Below are positions 1-5,555 of a stretch of DNA of 5,555 nucleotides, one piece after another (position 1 is the stretch's first letter; each line of letters starts with the position of its first letter). Below the pieces are notes generated by a model that had not been told where the DNA came from, searched no databases, and saw only the letters and a list, made by a program, of their open reading frames with translations. Location: contig DAOVNE010000110.1 of assembly GCA_030630395.1 (NCBI GenBank), positions 1 to 5,555 of the forward strand. Direction: 5' to 3'. The stretch is from Candidatus Eiseniibacteriota bacterium. GTDB taxonomy: Bacteria; Joyebacterota; Joyebacteria; Joyebacterales; Joyebacteraceae. The position numbers and the translations under genes are program-made.

Positions 1-108
1 CACGCCGTGCTCCGTATACCCGATGACCCCGAGCTGATCGTTCGCGGTCTTGAGCATGGTCGTTATCTCGGCGTCCTTCTGGATCTTGTTGAATGTCACT
101 TGCGTCAT
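1..108 (-). CDS. HD-domain (metal-dependent phosphohydrolase-like) protein, N-terminal 36 codons only
   Basis: An open frame starts at ATG 108-106 and runs off the left edge after 36 codons. It reads MTQVTFNKIQKDAEITTMLK, then TANDQLGVIGYTEHGV. The segment IGYTEHG is what I recall from small bacterial HD-superfamily phosphohydrolases, where it directly precedes the RH that begins the metal-binding HD core. That core would lie just outside the window, so no catalytic residue is visible. HD proteins hydrolyse phosphate esters, often of nucleotides, but no substrate can be assigned here. A GGAG lies 10 nt upstream of the ATG, a weak but acceptable ribosome binding site. The gene is co-directional with priA but separated by 228 bp, a hairpin array and a probable terminator, so it is probably a separate transcription unit. 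Coding status is likely; family assignment is moderately sure. Confidence 0.6.
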   Translation of the reverse strand, partial: MTQVTFNKIQKDAEITTMLKTANDQLGVIGYTEHGV

Positions 109-139
109 ACTGCGTACACTCCATCTCGAAGTATGTCTG

Positions 140-168
140 AAAAACACGCCTGCCCACAAAGGGGCAGG
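140..168 (-). terminator. Probable Rho-independent terminator downstream of priA
   Basis: On the minus strand CCTGCCC (168-162) pairs perfectly with GGGCAGG (155-149) around a 6-nt loop (CTTTGT). CGTG follows, then TTTTT (144-140). A 7-bp GC-rich stem with a U-tract 4 nt later fits an intrinsic terminator for right-to-left transcription from priA. The plus strand has no T-run after the hairpin, so it is directional. The T-tract ends 31 bp before the HD gene ATG, so it could also act as an attenuator in that gene's leader. The gap between stem and T-run makes it somewhat weaker than a textbook case. Confidence 0.6.
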
Positions 169-217
169 TACTATCTAATTTACCCGAAGCCGCTGCCGCC
201 GTCAAGCGTCGGATGCG

Positions 218-251
218 CCCATGCGCACACAGCCCAGTAGTGCGCACCTAC
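218..251. repeat. 34-bp perfect direct repeat, copy 1
   Basis: This segment is identical over 34 bp to 307-340, with a start-to-start distance of 89 bp. It contains hairpin unit 1 and the flanks CCCA on the left and CCTAC on the right. On the minus strand it begins GTAG followed by GTGCGCAC. Identity ends exactly at both borders: base 217 is G against A at 306, and base 252 is G against A at 341. Confidence 0.9.
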
Positions 252-306
252 GCGTGCACAGCCCAATGGCACGCGCCTGGGTACGTGCATTGCCCAGTGG
301 CTCGGA

Positions 307-340
307 CCCATGCGCACACAGCCCAGTAGTGCGCACCTAC
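307..340. repeat. 34-bp perfect direct repeat, copy 2, overlapping the priA stop codon
   Basis: This is the second copy of the 34-bp repeat and contains hairpin unit 4. Its right end (337-340), read on the minus strand, is GTAG. The TAG of that tetranucleotide is the priA stop codon (339-337). The repeat therefore abuts the coding sequence with a 3-4 bp overlap. Confidence 0.9.
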
Positions 341-2808
341 AAGAGGTCCAGCGGGTCCACATCGACGACAAGCTGAACGCCGCTCGGGAGCTTGAGCGCC
401 GCCTTCTGCTCCATCGCAGCGGAGATGAGGGTCCTGGCGCTTCCCCCAATCCCTCGCACCACCACCAGCCAGCGGTAGGTCCCCTTGATCCGCTCAAGCG
501 GAGCTGGGGCGGGCCCGAGGACCTCCGGCTGTGGCTCAGGCATCTGCCCGGCGCCCTTCTCGAGAAAGTCGGCGAGCCTCGCTGCCGCCTTCATCACCTG
601 CTGTTCATCCCGTCCCCTGATCACAACAGAGACAAGGCGGCTGTGCGGAGGATATCCGAGGCCAAGTCCCTGACGCTCCGCGATCTCCCGCTTGAAGAAC
701 GACTCAAAGTGCTGGGTCTGCGCCAGCGAGATCGTGTAGTGATCGGGCAGATAGGTCTGAACGATAACCTTGCCGCGTGTTCCACCTCGGCCGGTTCTCC
801 CGGCGACCTGCGTCAGGAGCTGGAACGTCCTCTCACCTGCCCGGAAGTCCGGGAGGTTCAGGCCAACGTCAGCGGCCACGACGCCGACCAGTCCGACGCC
901 TGGGAAATCGAGCCCTTTGGCGATCATCTGTGTGCCCAGCAGGATATCGATCTTCCCCGATGCGAACTCCTTCAGGATCCGCCAGTGCGAACCGTGGCGC
1001 GATGTCGTGTCCTGATCCATCCTTTGAACAACAGCGTCGGGAAAGAGCTCGGCCAGTGCGGGTTCGACTCGCTGTGTCCCCGGCGCACCGAACCTCAGGT
1101 TGATGCTTCCACACTCTGAACAGCTATCCGGCGCCGCCCCGGTCCTTCCACAGTAGTGGCAGCGCATCAGCTTCCCGGTCGAGTGATACGTCATCGATAC
1201 ATTGCAGTCATCGCAGCGGACCGAGTGGCCGCAGTCCATGCACTGCACGAACGACGCGAACCCCCGCCTGTTCAGGAAGAGGATTACCTGCCGCCCGCAG
1301 TCGAGCGTCTCAGAGATGGCGTCCCTGAGCGTGGCCGAGAAGATCCCTTCGGAATCCACAGTCTCAGTCTCGCGCATGTCGACGATCTCGACCTCGGGAA
1401 GTGGTCCCGCGTCTATGCGCTCGGGGAGTTCGACAAGCTCGTACTTGCCGTCTCTGGCGTTGAGGTAGCTTTCGAGGCTCGGCGTTGCCGTCCCGAGGAT
1501 GACCAGAGCGCCCTCGAGTCGTGCGCGCATGGTTGCCACATCGCGGGCGTGGTATCGAGGAGACTCGCTCTGCTTGTACGTCTGCTCGTGCTCTTCATCG
1601 ACTATGATGACCCCGAGATCTCTGACCGGCGCGAACACGGCCGACCGAGGCCCGATGACGACCGGGAACTGCCCTCTCCTGATGGCGTTCCACGTGTCGT
1701 AGCGTTCGCCGAGGGAGAGCCCGCTGTGGATGACGGCTACACGCTCTCCGAACTCCAGCTTCATCCGCTGAACCATCTGCGGAGTGAGTGATATCTCCGG
1801 GACGAGTATGATGGCGCTCTTCCCGGACTCAAGTGCCGCTCTGATGGTCTCGCTGTAGACACGTGTCTTGCCGCTACCGGTCACGCCGTGAAGAAGAAAC
1901 ACCGCAGGCACCTGGGCGTCCATCTTCGCGCGAATGGCCGCGAGTGCTTCCTCCTGTTGTGGCTTGAGCGGCCCCTCCTCCCCAAGATCCCAACCCTCCA
2001 TGCCTACGGAGAGCCTCGGACGACTCCGCTCCGTTCTCTCGACGAGACCTCGTTCGGTGAGCCTCGTGACGGTCGCCGAGCTGATCCCCGCTTGAGACAG
2101 GTCAGCAACAGGAACCGTGCCGCTCTCCGAGTCGGCGAGAAGCTTGAGGACGTGCGCCTGCTTCGGGGCGCGCCTCGCGAGCTTGTCGGCCGCGTCCTGC
2201 GCCGAGCTGGAGGTGCCAATAAATCGAATCACGGCTTCCGTTCCCGCCGCGACACTCGGAGGAAGAACCTCCTCGAAGAAGTCCACGAGACCCGCACTCG
2301 CAAGCGCCAGCACATCGGTACTCTGTCCCCTTGGGACGCCTGCCTCCCGGTTGGCCAGTCCGAGGGTCACCTTCTCACGCTTGGCCGCAGCCTCGAGGAG
2401 AAGCCGCCGTCTCTCCGGAAGCGAGGAGTCCCCCTCATCCAGAGCTTCTCGGCCCTCGTCTGTAATGCGAACGAAACGCCTGCTCTCCATGTTGATACCG
2501 GGTGGGAGTGCTGCGCGCAGAACCTCGCCCCATGGGGCCATATAATAGTCAGCGATCCAACGTGTGAGTTCGATCATGCGCGGGCCGACGACCGGATCGA
2601 CATCGAGCACATCGAGGATCGCCTTGACGTGCGCGATGTCGGAGGTGGCCTCCTTCGCGACCACGAAGCCGGTGAGCTTCCTCCGCCCGAACGGCACGAG
2701 CACGCGAACACCGACCGACACGGCCGAGGCGAACTCCTCAGGCACAAGGTATGTGAAGGTCCCGGTCACGGGAAGCGGAACGGCCACGCTTACATACGTA
2801 TCAGGCAT
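337..2808 (-). CDS. priA: Primosomal protein N', replication-restart DNA helicase PriA
   Basis: PriA is a superfamily 2 3'-to-5' helicase that recognises stalled replication forks and reloads the replicative helicase. The 823-residue product has the family order: an N-terminal 3'-end-binding domain (about 4-100), a winged-helix-like region, then two helicase lobes. Visible motifs are Walker A GVTGSGKT (308-315), DEEH (404-407), GTATPS (439-444), and QVAGRTGR (667-674) as motif VI. Eight cysteines supply two zinc sites between the lobe motifs: C523, C526, C532, C535, C550, C553, C563 and C566. Length is near the upper end for the family, and no motif is missing. The frame stays open to an ATG at 2934, but that start would overlap tsaD by 86 bp. 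The ATG at 2808 places the typical VAVPLPVTGTFTY sequence at the N-terminus and leaves a 40-bp gap, so I chose it. A purine-rich GAGAGGGA about 10 nt upstream may be the ribosome binding site. It is probably the last gene of the operon. Confidence 0.96.
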   Translation of the reverse strand: MPDTYVSVAVPLPVTGTFTYLVPEEFASAVSVGVRVLVPFGRRKLTGFVVAKEATSDIAHVKAILDVLDVDPVVGPRMIELTRWIADYYMAPWGEVLRAALPPGINMESRRFVRITDEGREALDEGDSSLPERRRLLLEAAAKREKVTLGLANREAGVPRGQSTDVLALASAGLVDFFEEVLPPSVAAGTEAVIRFIGTSSSAQDAADKLARRAPKQAHVLKLLADSESGTVPVADLSQAGISSATVTRLTERGLVERTERSRPRLSVGMEGWDLGEEGPLKPQQEEALAAIRAKMDAQVPAVFLLHGVTGSGKTRVYSETIRAALESGKSAIILVPEISLTPQMVQRMKLEFGERVAVIHSGLSLGERYDTWNAIRRGQFPVVIGPRSAVFAPVRDLGVIIVDEEHEQTYKQSESPRYHARDVATMRARLEGALVILGTATPSLESYLNARDGKYELVELPERIDAGPLPEVEIVDMRETETVDSEGIFSATLRDAISETLDCGRQVILFLNRRGFASFVQCMDCGHSVRCDDCNVSMTYHSTGKLMRCHYCGRTGAAPDSCSECGSINLRFGAPGTQRVEPALAELFPDAVVQRMDQDTTSRHGSHWRILKEFASGKIDILLGTQMIAKGLDFPGVGLVGVVAADVGLNLPDFRAGERTFQLLTQVAGRTGRGGTRGKVIVQTYLPDHYTISLAQTQHFESFFKREIAERQGLGLGYPPHSRLVSVVIRGRDEQQVMKAAARLADFLEKGAGQMPEPQPEVLGPAPAPLERIKGTYRWLVVVRGIGGSARTLISAAMEQKAALKLPSGVQLVVDVDPLDLL

Positions 2809-2848
2809 TTCTACGAGGTCCCTCTCGGGGCAAGGCTCTCGGGGCTCT

Positions 2849-3862
2849 TCAGAACGAACGCGCGACCATCTCGCGGGACGCGCTGACGCCCAGCGCAGGT
2901 CCGTCTCGCTGCCCGCGCGCGAGGAGCGCATCACCTACCGCTGCAATGATGGCGCCGTTGTCGGTGCATAACTCACGGGGCGGGATGACAACGCTCACGC
3001 CCAGCCTTGCAGCATCTTCCACCAGGCGCTCCCGCAGGGCTCCGTTCGCGGCGACTCCGCCGCCGAGAGTAACGGTCGGAACGCCGTTTTCCTCCGCCGC
3101 CCACATCGTCTTCACGACGAGCGCATCGACGACGGCCGCCTGGAAACTCGCCAGGAAATCTCGAAGCTCATCGCCCTCGGGAACCGACCCCATGTCCTCG
3201 AGCTTGTACCTGACAGCGGTCTTGAGGCCCGAAAAGCTGAAGTCGGGATTGCCCCGCCGCATCATGGCGCGCGGGAAGTCGAAGGCCGTGGGGTCTCCAC
3301 CACGTGCCTTCCGTTCGATCTCGGGGCCGGCCGGATAGGTCATTCCGAGCATCTTCCCGACCTTGTCGAAGGCCTCGCCCGCCGCATCGTCGCGCGTCCG
3401 CCCCAGCGCCTCGTACTCACCCCAGGCGTCCACACGAATCAGTTCAGTATGCCCACCCGACGCTATCAGGCAGACGGCAGGCAGACGAAGATCCGGTTCT
3501 GCCAGACGCGACGCGAAGACGTGTCCCTCAATGTGATCAACGCCGACGATCGGGATGTCGAGCGAGTAAGCAAGTGCCTTCGCAAACGAGACCCCCACGA
3601 GGAGGCACCCAACAAGTCCTGGCCGATTCGTGACTGCGATAGCATCGATCTGCCCGTGTTCGACCTGAGCGGCCTCGAGCGCCTGTCTGACGATCGGCAC
3701 GATCAACTGCATATGCGCCCGGGAGGCATACTCCGGCACCACGCCTCCAAACTGCGCGTGGACCGCCTGTGACGCGACGATGCTCGAGAGAATCGTGCGG
3801 CCATCCGAGAGAACGGCCGCAGAGGTCTCGTCACACGATGTGTCTACTCCGAGGACCAGCAT
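2849..3862 (-). CDS. tsaD: tRNA N6-adenosine threonylcarbamoyltransferase TsaD
   Basis: TsaD (Kae1/YgjD/Gcp family) transfers the threonylcarbamoyl group from threonylcarbamoyl-AMP to A37 of ANN-decoding tRNAs, forming t6A. It acts with TsaB and TsaE, neither of which is in the window. The 337-residue product has the usual bacterial length and an ASKHA-fold N-terminus, MLVLGVDTSCDETS. The metal-binding HIEGH (H110 and H114) and the later D301 in CTDNGA are the expected iron-site ligands. SGGHTEL (135-141), FSFSGLKTAV (208-217) and the glycine-rich GGGVAANG (267-274) are also family signatures. ATG at 3862 is supported by homology at residue 1; a GGA about 9 nt upstream is a weak ribosome binding site. 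It starts 60 bp after ybbR and ends 40 bp before priA, in the same direction, so co-transcription is likely. TsaD here is a free-standing protein, not fused to TsaB, RimI or a kinase domain. Confidence 0.97.
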   Translation of the reverse strand: MLVLGVDTSCDETSAAVLSDGRTILSSIVASQAVHAQFGGVVPEYASRAHMQLIVPIVRQALEAAQVEHGQIDAIAVTNRPGLVGCLLVGVSFAKALAYSLDIPIVGVDHIEGHVFASRLAEPDLRLPAVCLIASGGHTELIRVDAWGEYEALGRTRDDAAGEAFDKVGKMLGMTYPAGPEIERKARGGDPTAFDFPRAMMRRGNPDFSFSGLKTAVRYKLEDMGSVPEGDELRDFLASFQAAVVDALVVKTMWAAEENGVPTVTLGGGVAANGALRERLVEDAARLGVSVVIPPRELCTDNGAIIAAVGDALLARGQRDGPALGVSASREMVARSF

Positions 3863-3922
3863 GTTGAGTTTCCAGACCGGGAACGTGGACGGGCTTCTGC
3901 CCTTCGAAGATCCTGCATAGAC

Positions 3923-4855
3923 CTACTCGAGAGTCACGGTAAACCGAAGCGGAGTTACCTGCTCCGCATCGACGCCCTCCGGAGTCTCGATGACGGGGAC
4001 CAGCTCATGCGTGCCCTTGGGGAGACCACGCGCGTCCACGACAATCACGATATCGGTGGCGTCGAGCGTACTCACCTGATGCTCGGCTCCACTCAGGACA
4101 ACTTCCGCCGCGAGCGGACGCACCGTGGCAGACCGGAAGCCGGACTCATGCTCAAACACGACCTGGACACCAGCAAGAGTGACGGTGCGCGTTCCCTCAA
4201 CCTCGACGACGACGCGCACATCCCGAGGCACAGAGTTGAGGCTCCATGGCCCGTCGAAGACAACGCTCCGGCTGGCCTCGACCCTCGCTCTCCTCCCGGA
4301 GATATCCAGGCTCTCCGTCTGTATGCTCTCCAGGTAGTCAACAACGCTCGCGGGACCGTGGATGGTCACCGAATCAGGAACACTGATGGCGCGACCGAGA
4401 GTGAAGAAACCCTCGGCGAGTTCGCCCACCGTCACGGGATCGACCTTCATTCTCCTGGTGACCAGCCGATCGATATCGAGGTCCAGGCTCTTCGGGTTCC
4501 TGACCTCAAGCGCCAGGACATCTACGTTGCGCGGAAGAACGACATTCGCAGGAGAGAGACTCACCCTCAGCGAGCGGCCCGGGTGGGCGTCCGTCATATC
4601 GACGAATGCGTAGACGTCTCCCCAGAGCGTGAGGCTGACGAGTTCCTTGTTCGCTCCGGCCAGCACTACGTCGAGTGTCTCCGGTACCTTCTCAACCGTC
4701 GTCACGCCCTCCGGAAGATTGCGGACGACGAGCGGCACCGACATGAGACGGTCTCCGCGTTGCTCGCCCTTCGCAAATGCCCAGAGCGCCAGAGCCAGGA
4801 CGACTGCGGCTATCTTGAGTGCAATGTTGTTGGTTATCGCCCTGCCTACGGACAC
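3923..4855 (-). CDS. YbbR/CdaR-family membrane-anchored protein
   Basis: The product is 310 residues from the GTG at 4855. One N-terminal hydrophobic helix (about 11-28, IALKIAAVVLALALWAFA) is preceded by basic residues. The rest is beta-rich and extracytoplasmic, with about three YbbR-type repeats (roughly 36-118, 122-207 and 209-310). Typical repeat features are VPLVVRNLPEGV, VPETLDVVLAG, the ELAEGFFTLG linker and VTIHGPASVV. In Firmicutes the family member CdaR binds and modulates the diadenylate cyclase CdaA, and the pair sits beside glmM. Here neither cdaA nor glmM is visible, so the c-di-AMP link is inferred from the family alone. B. subtilis CdaR has four repeats and is longer. The start choice matters: AGGAGG directly abuts an upstream GTG at 4861 but lies 6 nt before GTG 4855, which is the correct spacing. 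The gene lies 57 bp after the amidase and 60 bp before tsaD. Confidence 0.88.
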   Translation of the reverse strand: MSVGRAITNNIALKIAAVVLALALWAFAKGEQRGDRLMSVPLVVRNLPEGVTTVEKVPETLDVVLAGANKELVSLTLWGDVYAFVDMTDAHPGRSLRVSLSPANVVLPRNVDVLALEVRNPKSLDLDIDRLVTRRMKVDPVTVGELAEGFFTLGRAISVPDSVTIHGPASVVDYLESIQTESLDISGRRARVEASRSVVFDGPWSLNSVPRDVRVVVEVEGTRTVTLAGVQVVFEHESGFRSATVRPLAAEVVLSGAEHQVSTLDATDIVIVVDARGLPKGTHELVPVIETPEGVDAEQVTPLRFTVTLE

Positions 4856-4861
4856 CTTCAC

Positions 4862-4867
4862 CCTCCT
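4862..4867 (-). promoter_or_regulatory. Strong Shine-Dalgarno site for the YbbR gene
   Basis: AGGAGG reads 4867-4862 on the minus strand, followed by GTGAAG and then GTG at 4855-4853. The six-nucleotide spacing is near ideal for GTG 4855. It leaves no spacing for GTG 4861, so this site decides the start codon. It is the best ribosome binding site in the window. Confidence 0.85.
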
Positions 4868-4912
4868 GGTGATTCCCCACTCGCCCGATCCCTCTGCCCG
4901 AGTGCTGCTACT

Positions 4913-5554
4913 CTACGACTTCTCCACGGATAGCACCTGTCCTATCCTGATCGTGCCGTCGTCGGGAAGCCCGTTCATGCCTCTCAAATTCTCAACAGAG
5001 ATGTCGTAGCGCCGCGCAATACTCCAGAGCGTCTCGCCGACCGCGACGACGTGTGTATCGCTGCTCAGCGCCGGCGTCGGCGCCGGCACATAGCATCCGA
5101 AGTAGTCATCGATGGCCTGAACCAGGCATTCTGCGTACTTCTGTCTGTACTCAGAACGCTTCAGTTTGTCCACGTCCTGATTGTTCGACAGAAACCCCAC
5201 CTCGACAAGGACGGACGGCATCGAAAGCGATTTCAGAACAACAAAGCCCGCCTGCTTCACAACGCACCGCCCCAGATCCCTGCTCGCGACCTGGCTCGAT
5301 ATCATCGTCGCGAGATGACTGCTCTTCTGGACGTTCCCGCCCATCTTGAGATCGACGAGGATGGACAGAACATCGTGCGCGGCATCCGGCGAGACACCAC
5401 CGACCATATCCGCCGCATTCTCCCTGTCCGCCAACTCCCGCGCGGCCTGGTCGCTCGCACCGTCGGGCGAGACGAAGAAGATCTCTGTTCCGGATGCACG
5501 GCGGTTGGGAGCCGAGTTCCCGTGAATGCTGATAAAGATGTCGCCGCCCCACGT
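4913..5554 (-). CDS. N-acetylmuramoyl-L-alanine amidase (Amidase_3) with C-terminal LysM, N-terminus missing
   Basis: This zinc-dependent enzyme cleaves the bond between N-acetylmuramic acid and L-alanine of the peptidoglycan stem, outside the membrane. The visible 213 residues begin inside the Amidase_3 domain and run to TAG at 4915-4913. The zinc-ligand histidine is in DIFISIHGNSA (residue 11 of the visible part), and the catalytic glutamate is in SVLVEVGFLSNNQD (about visible residue 118). The first zinc histidine, the zinc-ligand glutamate and any signal peptide lie beyond the right edge. A short proline/serine linker (PAPTPALSSD) leads to one LysM motif of about 44 residues (visible 167-210: THVVAVGETLWSIARRYDIS to the IRIGQVLSV end), which binds glycan. 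Internal TTG 5434 is not the start, because the catalytic domain continues upstream of it. It is the first visible gene of the probable operon. The lytic-amidase call is firm; a specific gene name (cwlD-, amiC- or lytC-like) cannot be set from this part. Confidence 0.93.
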   Translation of the reverse strand, partial: TWGGDIFISIHGNSAPNRRASGTEIFFVSPDGASDQAARELADRENAADMVGGVSPDAAHDVLSILVDLKMGGNVQKSSHLATMISSQVASRDLGRCVVKQAGFVVLKSLSMPSVLVEVGFLSNNQDVDKLKRSEYRQKYAECLVQAIDDYFGCYVPAPTPALSSDTHVVAVGETLWSIARRYDISVENLRGMNGLPDDGTIRIGQVLSVEKS

Positions 5555-5555
5555 C

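Larger units (their letters stand above)
218..340. repeat. Array of four tandem hairpin units with a shared loop (REP/BIME-like)
   Basis: Four 25-nt units lie at 222-246, 251-275, 282-306 and 311-335, separated by 4, 6 and 4 nt. Each has a 7-nt left arm, an 11-nt loop and a 7-nt right arm. Plus-strand loops are ACAGCCCAGTA, ACAGCCCAATG, ATTGCCCAGTG and ACAGCCCAGTA, all containing GCCCA. Stems are TGCGCAC/GTGCGCA (units 1 and 4, perfect), CGCGTGC/GCACGCG (unit 2, perfect) and TACGTGC/GCTCGGA (unit 3). Unit 3 has two mismatches (A-G, T-T) but is extended outward by GGG (279-281) pairing with CCC (307-309). Stems differ in sequence while keeping pairing, so secondary structure appears conserved. 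The array lies in the priA 3' intergenic region and its last bases reach the priA stop codon. REP-type elements are one known class that looks like this; identity with a named family is not established. Confidence 0.75.

Noticed and set aside
218..340. CRISPR array
   Set aside because: The units are imperfectly repeated, each has an internal palindrome, and separations are 4-6 nt with no spacer-sized unique sequence.
180..497. Minus-strand 105-codon ORF crossing the hairpin array, with Trp/Cys-rich repeats
   Set aside because: It overlaps the priA 3' end out of frame. The Trp/Cys repeats simply translate the hairpin units, whose arm covariation points to structure and not coding.
310..1119. 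Plus-strand ORF of 269 codons
   Set aside because: It is antisense to the priA 3' half, shows no recognisable domain, and its frame matches the usual GC-rich shadow of a real minus-strand gene.
1888..2886. Plus-strand ORF of 332 codons
   Set aside because: It lies antisense to the priA 5' half and the tsaD end, and its Arg/His/Gly-rich product resembles no family. The opposite strand encodes PriA with all motifs.
3863..3922. Hairpin GGGC-AGAA-GCCC between ybbR and tsaD as a terminator
   Set aside because: The stem is only 4 bp and no T-run follows on either strand; continued transcription into tsaD is more likely.
4007..4933. Plus-strand ORF of 308 codons
   Set aside because: It is an antisense shadow of the YbbR gene, with a low-complexity Arg/His/Asp-rich product and no signature.
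1..5555. tRNA, rRNA, insertion sequence, prophage or defence genes
   Set aside because: No tRNA-like cloverleaf, rRNA motif, transposase, integrase or toxin-antitoxin frame was recognised. The window is almost filled by five housekeeping-type genes.

Overview
The window is a compact, GC-rich bacterial chromosomal segment in which every credible gene lies on the minus strand, so it reads from right to left. The order is a cell-wall amidase (cut by the right edge), a YbbR/CdaR-family membrane protein, the tRNA t6A37 enzyme TsaD, the replication-restart helicase PriA, then a 228-bp intergenic region and the first 36 codons of a probable HD-domain phosphohydrolase (cut by the left edge). The first four genes are separated by only 57, 60 and 40 bp and show no terminator between them, so they probably form one operon. 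The long plus-strand ORFs are antisense shadows of these genes.

The gene set is housekeeping. High GC, a YbbR/CdaR-type protein (typical of c-di-AMP-using, mostly Gram-positive lineages), a secreted-type Amidase_3 with a C-terminal LysM, and an HD protein with an 'IGYTEHG' N-terminus together suggest a high-GC Gram-positive-like bacterium. A deep-branching actinobacterium or a high-GC Firmicutes relative would fit. This placement is inference and rests on no search.

The five genes cover peptidoglycan hydrolysis (amidase), membrane-anchored regulation probably linked to cyclic di-AMP (YbbR), tRNA modification (TsaD), rescue of stalled replication forks (PriA) and probable nucleotide or phosphate-ester hydrolysis (HD protein). 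Nothing in the sequence ties them into one pathway. Shared transcription of growth-linked functions is the simplest reading.

The only structure not explained by genes is at 218-340, immediately downstream of priA. It holds four tandem 25-nt hairpin units with the same 11-nt loop pattern, but with different stems that still pair, so the arms co-vary. The two outer units lie in perfect 34-bp direct repeats that begin, on the minus strand, with GTAG, like REP elements. The priA stop codon lies inside that GTAG. Further downstream, at 140-168, is a probable intrinsic terminator only 31 bp from the HD gene start. No complete novel defence or mobile system is visible.
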